Positions 22,040 through 32,623 of a stretch of 64,000 nucleotides of DNA are shown one piece after another. Source of the stretch: Cryptomeria japonica (Eukaryota > Streptophyta > Pinopsida > Cupressales > Cupressaceae); contig NC_081408.1 in the NCBI RefSeq assembly GCF_030272615.1, forward strand, positions 403,921,389 through 403,985,388, written 5' to 3'. Made by a program: the position numbers and the translations under genes. Within the stretch, counting starts at the first letter, position 1. The number at the start of each line of letters is the position of its first letter. Under the pieces are notes generated by a model. It did not search any database and had not been told where the DNA came from. It saw only the letters and a program-made list of their open reading frames with translations.

Positions 22040-24397
22040 ATTCCAAAAGTAAATGTTGTAGATTGATTATTGATAGTGGTAATATGGATAAAATTGTTGT
22101 AGAAGAGATGGTAGACAAGTTAGACCTTAAAAGGATCAAGCATCCATCTCCTTATAAAATGTCATGATTACAAAAAGGACATCAATTGTTAGTAAATGAG
22201 CAAGATTATGTTGATTTTCATATTAGAAGTTATAAAGATAATGTGTTATGTGATATAATGCCCATGGATGTGTACCATTTATTGCTTGGAAGACCGTGGC
22301 AATTTGATAAGAAAACGGTGCATAATGGAAGGGAGAACACCTATACAATTGAGAAAGATGGAGTGAAACATACTTTGATGCCTATGAAGGAGAAAGAAGC
22401 GGACAACAGAAATAATAGTAGTAGTAAGGTAATGTTGGTAAGTGGTAAGGAATTCATCCATGAAATGAAGAATGAAGAAGTAGGATTTGTTTTGGTTCTT
22501 AAACCTAGGCATGTGTTTACTACCATGAAACTTGATGATTTGCCTCCTGAAGTGCAAGGTGTTTTGAATTAACATTTGGAAATTGTTGTTTCTAATTTGC
22601 GTAGTGATTTTCCACCTATGAGAAGCATTAGCCACCATATGGATTTGATTCTAGGAGCTAGCCTTCAAAACAAGGTAGCCTATAGGTTGATACCTATGGA
22701 AAATGAAGAGATAAGGAAGCAAGTGGAGGACCTTTTGAATATGGGATTGATAAGAGAAAGCCTAAGTCCTTGTGTAGTTACCACAGTACTTGTGCCAAAG
22801 AAAGGAGGGAAATGGCGTATGTGCACTGGTTCAAGGGCTATAAATAAAATTACTAATAGATATAGGTTTCTCGTTCCTAGAATTGAAGATTTAATGGACT
22901 ATTTAAGTGGTTCTAGGTATTTTTCTAAGATAGACTTGAAAAGTGGCTACCACCAAATAAGAATCAAACAGGGTGATGAATGGAAGACAGCCTTTAAGAC
23001 TAGTGATAGTTTGTATGAATGGTTGGTTATGCCTTTTGGATTGTCTAATGCACCCAACACTTTTATGAGATTGATGAATGAGTTTTTGAAACCATTCCTT
23101 GGTATATTTTTAATTGTATATTTGGATGACATTTTGGTGTTTAGCAGGTCTAAAGAAGAGCATCTAGAGAATTTGAGACGGGTATTGAGGAGGCTACATG
23201 AGGAGAAGTTGCAAATAAATCTCAAGAAGTGTGTCTTTTGTAGGTTGAACTGATTTAATTAGGCTTTGTGGTGTCCAAGGATGGACTAAAGATGGATAAG
23301 GAAAAGGTACAAGCCATACTTGATTGGCCCACACCAAAAAGTGTAATGGAGGTAAGGAGTTTTCATGGGTTAGCAAGTTTTTTATAGAAAATTTATAAGA
23401 AATTTCAATCATGTTGTTGCTCCTATTCTTGAAACCATTAAGGTGAATAAGAGACATTTTGAATGGACTAGGGAGGATGAAGAAAGTTTTAAATTTCTTA
23501 AATAAAGGGTAAGTGAGCAGCCCGTTCTTGCTTTTCCTGATTTTGACAAAGTGTCTCAAGTAGAGTGTGATGCTAGTGGATTGGCTATTGGGGCAATCTT
23601 AAGTCAAGAAGGTAAACCAGTAGCATACTTTAGTGAGAAACTAAATGTGGCCAAAAGGAAGTATTCTTCTTATAATTTGAAATTTTATGCTTTGGTTCGG
23701 TCCTTAAAGAAAAAGCAACATTATTTGCTTCCAAAATAATTCATTATGTATACAAATAATCATGCTCTACAATTTATAAATAGACAACACAAGTTGAATC
23801 AAAGACATGCCAAGTGGGTTGAGTATCTTCAAAGTTTTAACTTTGTTTTGAAACATAAAAGTGGGCAAATAAATATAGAGTTGTTGATGGTTTGAGTAGG
23901 AAGAATTTGTTGCTTTGTGAAATACAAGCTAACAGTGTGGGTTTTGGAAGTTTGAAAGAATTGTATGCAAAGGATGTAGATTTTAAAGAGGCATTTGAAG
24001 CTTGCGGCGATCCAATTGCCAGGAATAAAAATCCATGGGTGGACTTCATGATTCAAGAAGATTTGTTGTTCAAGGGGAATAAGTTATGTGTTCCTAAAGG
24101 GTCCATGAGAGACAATTTGTTTAAGGAAAAACATTGTGGTAGTCTTGTTGGTCACTTTGGTCAGGATAAGACACATTGCAATTGAGAACTCATTATTATT
24201 GGCCAAAGATGCAAGCGGATGTGAAAAAGTATGTGGAAAGGTGCATCATTTGTCAACATGCCAAAAGGGGAAGCCAAAATATTGGACTATATCAACCACT
24301 TCCAGTTCCAACTCGGCCTTGGGACTCAGTGAGTATGGACTTTGTGTTGGGTTTGCCTCGCACACAAAGGGGCAATGATTCTATTTTTGTTGTGGTA
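22040..24397 (+). pseudogene. Ty3/gypsy Pol: protease, RT, RNase H, integrase N-terminus
   Basis: Aspartic protease: LIIDSGNMDKIVVEEMVDKL, with LLLGRPWQFD as the flap-distal block. RT: MGLIRESLSPCVVTTVLVPK, WRMCTGSRAINKIT, FSKIDLKSGYHQIRI, MPFGLSNAPNTFMRLMN and the catalytic YLDDILVFS (about 23120). RNase [20 protein letters not shown] and VAYFSEKLN; the YTNNHALQF block sits near 23750. Integrase zinc-binding domain: RTHYYWPKMQADVKKYVERC with CIICQHAKRG (24184-24270), and the core starts WDSVSMDFVLGLP. Stops and small indels occur between blocks (for example near 22165, 22570, 23252, 23388 and 23737). It breaks off at 24397 at the insert and continues at 28073. Confidence 0.9.
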
Positions 24398-25974
24398 TGT
24401 AATGCCCCGCCAGGAACCCTAAAGGAAACAACACAACTAGGCAACTAAAGGGTGAAATAAAAAAAATTTAAAGACTAAGTGCACTAACTATAACAATTGC
24501 ACGTTTAATAACACAACGGAAGACTAACACATGATTTCCTAAGGGTTACCAACGAAGATTAATTGTAGATTATATTAACACCATGGTTAATCCAATTGTC
24601 CATTTAATTAGATAAAGTAAATGTTTAAGTTCAAAACTACACATACATCTAAATTCCATAATGAAAGAAATCAAAGTATTCCAATGCATTCAATTTATCC
24701 ATAAATCATTTATACATAAGATCCAAGCAACTGAATTAACATACATTCCACTGACATAATATTACAATATCCATAAATACATGGCTTCCAATAATACCAC
24801 GGATTACAAAGTTACAATATCAAGGTTACATAAAAGTTGATACAATGACCACAAGGTCTCAACTGAACAATGATCCCGAACAAGAGCTGGTACATGAACC
24901 ACGAACAAAGAACATCAGCGAAGCCTTTCCTCACCTGAAGATACAATCCAGAACATCCGATGGGAAGTGGCACTACCACCCGACGATGTGATTCTGAAAT
25001 GGAACCACCCCACCGTGCTAGGAGATAGTAGAAAACCCTCAAGCAAGCAAAGTAAGACAAGTACGAAAGGACTACAAGACTCAGCAAACATCTATGTAAC
25101 TCAACTCACAAAACACAAATGACTCTAAGGAGAGAGTGTCATCGCATGTCTTACGGTGGATACCATGGTACAGCCTCCATAGGTCTTGGCCCCCATCCTA
25201 GGTTTCTCCTGGAAACCTCTCCCGAGCCTCCAAGTCTCATGCAGACCCTACCAATCCTTTCGTGAAGACAAGGTGGTAAGTTTGTCATTCCAGGCCTTCT
25301 CGTTGCATTATGAGCCCTATACTAGCACTACACCTATGCACGAGGTACATTATCTTAATTAATATTTATCTCACTCCCCCCCAATATATTATTAGGTTAT
25401 CACTTTTTAACTGACTTTCGACGGGTTATCCTGTCATCCACTTCGGGCACAGCCCCCACTCGAAAGCCACTCTCTCATAGGACACTAACAGGAAAGGTCT
25501 CTCTACGAGAACTCTATGGCGAAACAGACAGTCATAATTAATCCTGACAAACCACAAGTGAAGGATACACAATCACTAACCCAAGATTGACCATTTGGAC
25601 AAAACACACAATGACTCACATCAACGGGGTTATACAACAACACCTGACCAAGGAGATTTATCAACATATGACATAATGACAACTCAACCAGAATAGCAAC
25701 GAAATTAAGCTTGATTGCAAACACCATTTACACAAGATCCTAATACAGACAATTTTTTCTTTAAACAGCCAAAAGCATAAATAACTTGCAATTAAAGATT
25801 TTCCAGAAAATAAGAAAATACAACTATATTAATACAAAGAAATCAATTTTGTCATTTGTCCAATAAAGTTAAATAAAATCACATAAAAATTAACCCCCTA
25901 ATTATATGTTCATGATTAATTTACAAATAAACCCGATTAGATTATATCAATAATCTAAATTAAATTCCAAATTA

Positions 25975-25980
<6 letters not shown>

Positions 25981-26062
<82 letters not shown>
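25981..26062. repeat. (AT)n microsatellite
   Basis: An uninterrupted 82-bp AT dinucleotide run inside the solo LTR. Confidence 0.95.
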
Positions 26063-26065
<3 letters not shown>

Positions 26066-26149
26066 ATTAAAACATATAATAAAAAGATGGTTTAATTTGA
26101 AATATCTTTCATTTCCAAAATAACATAATTAAAACCACAGAAAATACTA

Positions 26150-26290
26150 TATACATATATATATATATAATATTTTTTTTTTTTATTTTTTTATCACTTT
26201 TTTTTTTTTTTTTTTTTTTAATTAATTTTTATTTTAATTAATTTTTTTTATTATTATTATTTTTAATTAATTTTTTTTTTTAATACAACA
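26150..26290. repeat. T-rich low-complexity tract
   Basis: Poly(T) runs broken by A and TTAATTAATTTT blocks, inside the solo LTR. Confidence 0.9.
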
Positions 26291-27160
26291 ACATAAAAAT
26301 AATTTTCCAATTCCAATAAAATTCACTTCCACAAAATTTTATTTAATGTAATTTTTTTTTAAATAATTAAATAAACTATTTTTTTTCCAAAATTAAATAA
26401 CCCAATAAATTTAATTAATGATTAAATTTATTTCTATAATAACTAATTATATCACAGAGATACACAAATATTAAAAAGGACTACCATAGCCAAATATCGA
26501 AACAAAAATCAAACAAAAAGGAATGATTTCTCTGGTAAATCCCATTCCTCCCAAATCTTGCAATTTCCATGCACAATAAAAATCTTGGCGAAATTTGTCA
26601 TAATAATTTTTCCTAGTTTTCTTAAAATTTAATCTACAAACACCCAGGAAATCACTTCTTTCCATAAACTAGAAATTAACTTTAGGAATGGACTTTAGCC
26701 AAGAACAAGAAATAATCAAACAGGATTTTAAATTTGACAAACATCTTAACACACACATCATTCAGAAAAATAAAAGAAATAAAATATTTTCTTTAAAACA
26801 AGCAATCAAACAAAGCCACCAAACCTAGTATAGCTTTCTTGGAAGAAATTTGTAGAAGAGAACCAATCCTTCAACAAGCTTCCAAATAAATTTCTCTTCA
26901 CCTAAATCTCTGACCTGTTTTCTGTCTCCCTAAAATAAAGACATATTCCCCTATTTAAACTAAAATTCTAGGTTCAATAGTTTTTTCTCAAAAACCTAAA
27001 TTTAGAATAAAAGTAATTTTATTTTCTTTCTAATTTTATAACAAAAAATAAGCTAACATGCAATAATTAAAAATCATTATTCTTTCTTTTTTTTTCTCAT
27101 GCAAATTAATTAATTTTCTAAATAAAGAATTAAAACAATACTTTAATTCTAATTAATTCT

Positions 27161-27161
<1 letters not shown>

Positions 27162-27223
<62 letters not shown>

Positions 27224-27247
27224 TCCTTTTATTTATTTATTTATTTA
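27162..27247. repeat. (TTTA)n microsatellite
   Basis: About twenty TTTA units with one TTTATCC interruption near 27221, inside the solo LTR. Confidence 0.95.
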
Positions 27248-28072
27248 AAATTTTAGGAAACAATAAATATAATTAATCTAATTTATTTTTCCACTAAAAT
27301 TTCAATAAAATATATTTCTAATATCATGCAGCTTGCAACTTAATTTAATTATTTCTTTTAATTAACTAAATTTATAATCTCAATGCATAAACAATTCAAC
27401 TATGAGACAATTTCATAAACTTGATTAATTAATTAATTCAAATTTACAAAAACACACAACTGAGCAAATCAAAGCAAAGACTCATAAGAAGATCAAGCGA
27501 CAAAATACGAAGGCTGAACTAACTGACAGGATGACCAATTGACGACACTCACACGAGTATAACTGAGTAAAATAGGGTCAACTACTATCTCCTCCACTTC
27601 CATCAGAAAATATAAGGCACACTCAGACTTGTGAAGCCAGGTGGAGACGATACCCCGTACCTACCCGATACTTGTATCTGCAATATCCTGCATCACCGAA
27701 CCACACGTGCATATATACAATATAGAAAACACGGTATACACACCGATGAAGGAAAATCACGACATTCCATGCCTCACCGAAATGAGTGAAGGAAAATCGT
27801 CCCCTTGCATCCAATACACTTGCAGACACACAACATAGAATTCCACATTGCATAAATAAAGTAAAATGTCAGTACATAGCAATAATCCATAAAATGCCAT
27901 AAATCACAAGTACTGAAATACTGCAAATAAATTATGCATCTCATATCCAGATAAAGCATGAAATAATGTCATAAAAATCTGAATAACACATCATGGTAAT
28001 GTATCCACTGAAAACAAACAATAATAAACTATGAGTCTAAAGAGTTCAAACGAGTAGGGGTACTACATGGTA

Positions 28073-29103
28073 GATAGATTTCCTAAAATGGTGCATTTCA
28101 TACCCTGCAAGAAAACTAGTGATGCCACTAACATTGCAAATTTGTTCTTTAAAGAAGTAGTGAGATTTCATGGAATTCCCAAAAGTATCATTTCTGATAG
28201 GGATACTAAGTTTGTGGGTCATTTTGGGAGGACCCTATGGAAGAAATTGGGCACAAATCTGAGTTTTATTTCTGCTTACCACCCCCAAACGAATGGTCAA
28301 ACAGAGCTTGTTAATCGAAGCCTTGGTAATATGTTGAGATGTCTTGTTGAAAAAACACCGAGTACTTGGGATCTAGATCTGGCTCAAGATGGGTTTGCAT
28401 TTAATGATTCTCCTAATCGCAATACTAGATTTAGTCCATTCTATGTTGTATATGGTATGCATCCAAGGGGAGTGTTTGAATTGAGAGATCTTGTTGATAT
28501 GAACAAGCGTAGTGCAGCAAGTGAAGAGTTTGCTAAACTCATACATGATCTACATGAAGAGGTCAAGATGAACATTGAATCTAGTAATCAGCAGTATAAA
28601 TAGCATGTTGACAAGAAACGAAGGGAACTTCATTTTCAGATTGGAGACCTTGTCTTCGCTCATCTTCGTAAAGAGAGGTTTCCTACTAGTGTTTACAATA
28701 AACTTCAGATGAAGAAAGTAGGTCCTTGTAAAGTTCCCAAAAAATTCTCTGTTGATGCATATGAAATAGCTCTGCCTTCAAATTTGAGCATCTCCCCTAT
28801 TTTTAATGTAGCAGATCTTTATCCATATAGAGGAGATGGATAGGAAGATGTAGTTGAGACAGAGATACTATTCAGTCTAGAACAACAAGGAACTACTTCC
28901 ACTCCATCAAAAATAGAATGCATTCTTTATAAACAATTGTTGAAGAAGACAGGGCAAAAAGTATTTCAAATATTTGTTTAAGTGGCAGCCTCGTCTCATG
29001 GAGGATTCTTCTTGGCTCACTAAACCAGAGATCATTCAGCTAGGTCATACTATTTCAAATCTCATGAGTAGGAGCTCATGATTCTTTCTCTGCCTGAGGT
29101 GTT
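28073..29103 (+). pseudogene. Ty3/gypsy integrase core and chromodomain-like C-terminus
   Basis: The frame resumes after the TSD with DRFPKMVHFIPCKK. Core blocks are GIPKSIISDRDTKFVGHFGR (second catalytic Asp in SDRDTKF) and FISAYHPQTNGQTELVNRSL (catalytic Glu). The distal integrase GDLVFAHLRKERFP and VADLYPYRGDG blocks follow. Beyond 28910, ILYKQLLKKTGQKVFQIFVK then SSWLTKPEI resembles a decayed chromodomain, the targeting module of chromoviruses. Stops lie near 28601 and 28841, and there is a frameshift near 28978. Confidence 0.85.
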
Positions 29104-29106
29104 TGA

Positions 29107-29879
29107 TGCAGGGACATCCCCTTTCCTTGGTTTTTTGGTGTTTTGTTTTCTTTCAATTCTCGTTTTGGTTTTGTTTTTTTTTTGTTTTATTCCTATCGCA
29201 ATTTCTTCATGTTCCTGTCACAAGTTTGTTTGTGTTGGTTCATGTTCTGGCTCTTGTCTTAACCGTGACAAGAAGTTGTGTTTGCAACTGAGTTCAATGA
29301 CCTGAGTAACAATTGGCATTTGCACACGTTGGCAGTCAGTTACCTTGGCCATGTTGGTAGCCATTAATCAACCAAAAGAAACTTCCCTCTATAAGAATGG
29401 AGTTTGTTGATGAGTTGGGGGTTGGTCAGTCTAGGACAAGCATTGGTCGATTCACACAAAGCAGAGTGGTTTGTTGGTCATGGAGACAAGAACCAATCAA
29501 AGCATAGAATAAACTAACTAGAGTTAATGGTCAATCGGCCAATTAGGGAAGAAGGCCATAGCAGCCTGTAAAAGGTTTTATGTTCATGCATTTTTATATT
29601 GCAAACAGACTAACACCCCTGAGGGGTCGAATAACTCTTAGTTTGTTTTGAACATTGTGTAAGGAGAAAGTTTTTGTTCATCGTTCTCTATATGGAACTA
29701 AGTTTTGTTTCCTATCACATTTGGGAACAGAATGTTATGTAAATGATTCTCAGGTTCAAACATTGTGTAGTTGATTCACGGGTTAATTATAGAACTTCCT
29801 ATCATTATTGCTCTGTCTAATTACTTGTGAGTTCTTGTGTGTGTTCTATTGATTTAGTGATCAGCAAGGTGTACCATCA
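29107..29879 (+). repeat. 3' LTR of the Ty3/gypsy element
   Basis: It starts near TGCAGGGACATCCCC and ends ACCATCA. It is collinear with the 5' LTR at 20000-20787. No clear polypurine tract is visible directly upstream. Confidence 0.85.
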
Positions 29880-32340
29880 AGTTTTGGTGTTGGGTTTGTT
29901 GTAGATGGAATCAATTGTTGGTACTAACACAACTCAATGTAATCATGGTGTGATATCTAATCCTTTGAAATGCCTTTAGAAGATTTGGGATCTAAGGTTT
30001 TGGATGCACAAAAGCATTATGCCCAAATTATTTAAATATGCAAATTTAAATATCACTTGCAATTTTTTCTACAGCTTCATTCTTGGGTTTCATAACATTA
30101 GTTAATCCTTTCATAATCATTTGATACCCACGTTCCCAAGGGTTTTTTGTCATTACTTGTGAACTAATGATTGACTAAAATAAAAATTTGCTTAAAGTCT
30201 ATGATCTTAGGGGAAGGTAGTCTAATTGATGAAGCCATGGTACTCGAATTTTAATCCCATTTTAGAAAATATTGTCTAAAATTTATGTATGGTGTGTTTA
30301 TCTTATCTTCCATTATAGTTTTGGGTCAATTTTAGTTTAGGATCTGTGGACAATACTCTCAATTATTTTTTTATTCGTTTCTTAAAAAATAATAGCTTGA
30401 CATATCTTACCTTTTTCTCTCATTCAAGTTGAAATTGATGTCTCCAAGGGCTTAAAGTGGAGGATCAAATTTGGAAATAATTAAGTTAGATTATCAAAAG
30501 TTGGTGTTTGGTGTTATAGATAGTTCTCCTTGAGAAAAGTCCAATTCTCGTTGTCATGATACATGGTGGAAAGATATAAATCATTCTAATTCATTAGTTC
30601 GAGGGAAGTCAAGATGTCTCTAAAGTCTCTACCTTTGGTTGGGGTGCATCCTCCTTTATATGCTCCCACTTCTTTAACCCTTCCTTCTCTTGAATTTGCT
30701 AAAGTATACCTCCAAAGGATTATTCTGCTAAGACGGGCTTAGAGGTTCCTAATTGACTTTCAGGTCTCTCTTTGGCCTTCCCTTTTTGGGTTTCTTTTCA
30801 ACCTCCTTAGTTGCATTCCAAGAAGCATGCTTTAGTAGCATTGACTACCTCTTCTTGAACCTCCCCCTTAGATTATCAAGAAATATGTCCTCTTCTACAT
30901 CTTCCTTGTGGCTTGTGGCTTTTGATTCCTCTTATGGGCCTGTCAATTGTTAACAAGTTCTTGATGTCTTGGGTGGGTATAATTGTGATTAGGATGTCTA
31001 GACAATATATTGTATAAAAAAATCTAGAAAGAAGGAATATTTTCAATTAGTTTTAAGATCTTTTAAGACTCAACGTTATGTCCTTGGGCTTTTTTTTCCT
31101 ACAACACCTTTATTTGGATTGATCATGAAGGCCTCTTGTATGTCATTTATGTGACTCTATTCTCTCATACTTATTTTTTAGGTTGGGGCTTAATAATAGA
31201 TTCCTAGAATTTATCTAAAAATATATTACTCAAATGATAATGACCTAATACATAAGATTCATTTTCCATAATAAATAACTAAATAAAAAATAATCTGCCC
31301 CATTATCCTAAAACTAAATAATCTAATATTCAAATGTCATCATAATTTAAAATATCAAGGTCATTTAAAGTGGGTATTGCACTAAATGATTCAATAATGA
31401 ATTTTAAAAAAATTTCATTTATACAATATTTCAACGCACATATAAATACATTTCACACTAAATTGATCAAAATAAAAATTAATAAGACAAAAATTGTCAT
31501 AAATCAAGACAAAAATTTGAATTTGAAAATTTAAAAGTCAAATTTATATCCAAAATGTAAACTAGATCCACACCTAAAAATTGTTCTTGGAAAGAAATAA
31601 ACAATTAATGATTGAAACTTATTCACGTCTTTAAAAAAAAGTGATCTTATAAAGAAATAAACAATTAACTATCGAAATTCATCCACACCTAAAGAATTGA
31701 ATTGATCTTGTCTAAGGAAAACTGATCGAATTGATCTTGTCACGGAATAAACAATTAACTGATCGAAATTCATCTCTCGGAATATGAAAGATAAGATCAA
31801 AGTAACCACCAACATTGACAGATACATACCACTTATATCGATCGTACCAACCAAAATAATCCAAAAAGGGAAAAAAACATTAGGTACCCTTACAATATTT
31901 TAAAGAGCAGTTATGGTAAACTCACATATAATACAGCCTTTGAACAAGTCACCGTTGAATGGAAAAGCCCCTGGTTTCATGCATCAAATTCCAGAACATG
32001 GGTTAAGTCCAATTGACAGCGATTTGAACCAAAAAAAATTAAAAAAGATGTCTGCCTTTACCTTTCCACCATAATACGTTTGCCTTGGAAGGTTTTCTGT
32101 TAATCCTTTTTTTCTTAAATGATTACGTAATTTGCTTGGTTTATTCGATGAGCCAATTTAGTTCATGATGGAGTTGTTGAAAGTATATAATATATCCACT
32201 TATACTTAGCTGTTGTCATGGTAACGCCTACTCCAAACAAACTCGTGATAACACATATTCTACTTACCAACTACGCCTATTCTTTAATAATTTGACTCTT
32301 TCTTAAAGTATATCCCTTATGATAAGCATTGTGAAGAAAA
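29880..32340. other. upstream flank of the host gene
   Basis: Mostly AT-rich noncoding sequence. The only coding relic I see is the LINE ORF1 scrap at 30423-30960. From about 31200 to 32340 I see nothing but AT-rich sequence; it presumably holds the promoter region of the DOMON gene. Confidence 0.5.
30423..30960 (+). pseudogene. decayed LINE ORF1 fragment
   Basis: The start reads IQVEIDVSKGLKWRI, matching the VELDVSKGL block of the ORF1 at 41989-43347. About 110 bases later CHDTWWKDINHSNSLV resembles the SAWWKDATTNHLTV block of the ORF1 in element D. The zinc knuckle between them is lost. The right part is only faintly coding. Confidence 0.45.
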
Positions 32341-32345
32341 TAGTC

Positions 32346-32352
32346 TATAAAT
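32346..32352 (+). promoter_or_regulatory. TATA box of the DOMON/b561 gene
   Basis: TATAAAT lies 77 bases upstream of the ATG at 32429. With initiation about 30 bases downstream, the 5' UTR would be about 50 nt. No other TATA-like box is as close to the start. Confidence 0.55.
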
Positions 32353-32428
32353 GGTCTGTACCGGTGCGATTTGTGGGATTTGAGAAACACAATTTCTCAA
32401 TTGGAATTTCTTTGCTGATCAGCTATCT

Positions 32429-32623
32429 ATGATGAAGTTTGAGAAATGGCTGGTTCAGAGGATGGTTTTCATCTTCACTTTGCTGGTGATTGTGAATGGC
32501 CAGACTGATACCTGTACTGGGAACTCTCAAGTCTTTTCAAGCTTGAATGCTTCTGCTTTACCATTTGATAAATCGGCCCTGCATTGCAGTTCTGTTTGGA
32601 GTAGTTACAATTATGTCTTAAGG
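32429..32623 (+). CDS. exon 1 of the DOMON/b561 gene
   Basis: 65 codons. Starts with two consecutive ATG codons (MMKFEKW) and ends AGG before the donor GTATGTC, phase 0. Encodes the signal peptide and the CTGNSQVFSSLNASALPF region. Confidence 0.88.

Larger units (their letters stand above)
24398..28067 (-). mobile_element. 3.67-kb TG...CA insert, probable solo LTR
   Basis: The insert begins TGTAATGCCCCGCC, ends GGGGTACTACA and is flanked by the perfect direct repeat TGGTA (24393-24397 and 28068-28072). Its ends form an imperfect inverted repeat (TGTAATGCCCC versus TGTAGTACCCC). Dropping the insert and one TGGTA restores the integrase frame. No gag or pol is present. Read on the minus strand it ends GGCGGGGCATTACA and has a TATA-like TTTAAATAGGGG near 26950-26961, so minus orientation is favoured. 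An LTR this long would be unusual. A non-autonomous element with very short LTRs is the alternative. Confidence 0.75.
20000..29879 (+). mobile_element. Ty3/gypsy retrotransposon with chromodomain-like tail (two LTRs, dead)
   Basis: Two direct LTRs (20000-20787 and 29107-29879) flank gag, protease, RT, RNase H, integrase and a C-terminal chromodomain-like block. A primer-like site follows the first LTR. Pol order PR-RT-RH-INT identifies Ty3/gypsy. A 3,670-bp insert (24398-28067) splits the integrase. A 155-base stretch compared by eye between the LTRs differs at about one base in ten, so the insertion is old. I could not confirm a TSD. Numerous stops make it inactive. Confidence 0.9.

Noticed and set aside
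19976-29886. target-site duplication for the Ty3/gypsy element (AGTTT or GTTTT)
   Set aside because: Candidate 5-mers near the ends do not abut both LTR termini; not claimed.
30753-30953. short Ser/Leu/Phe-rich ORF upstream of the DOMON gene
   Set aside because: It lies within the LINE ORF1 relic in a shifted frame and has no recognisable motif.
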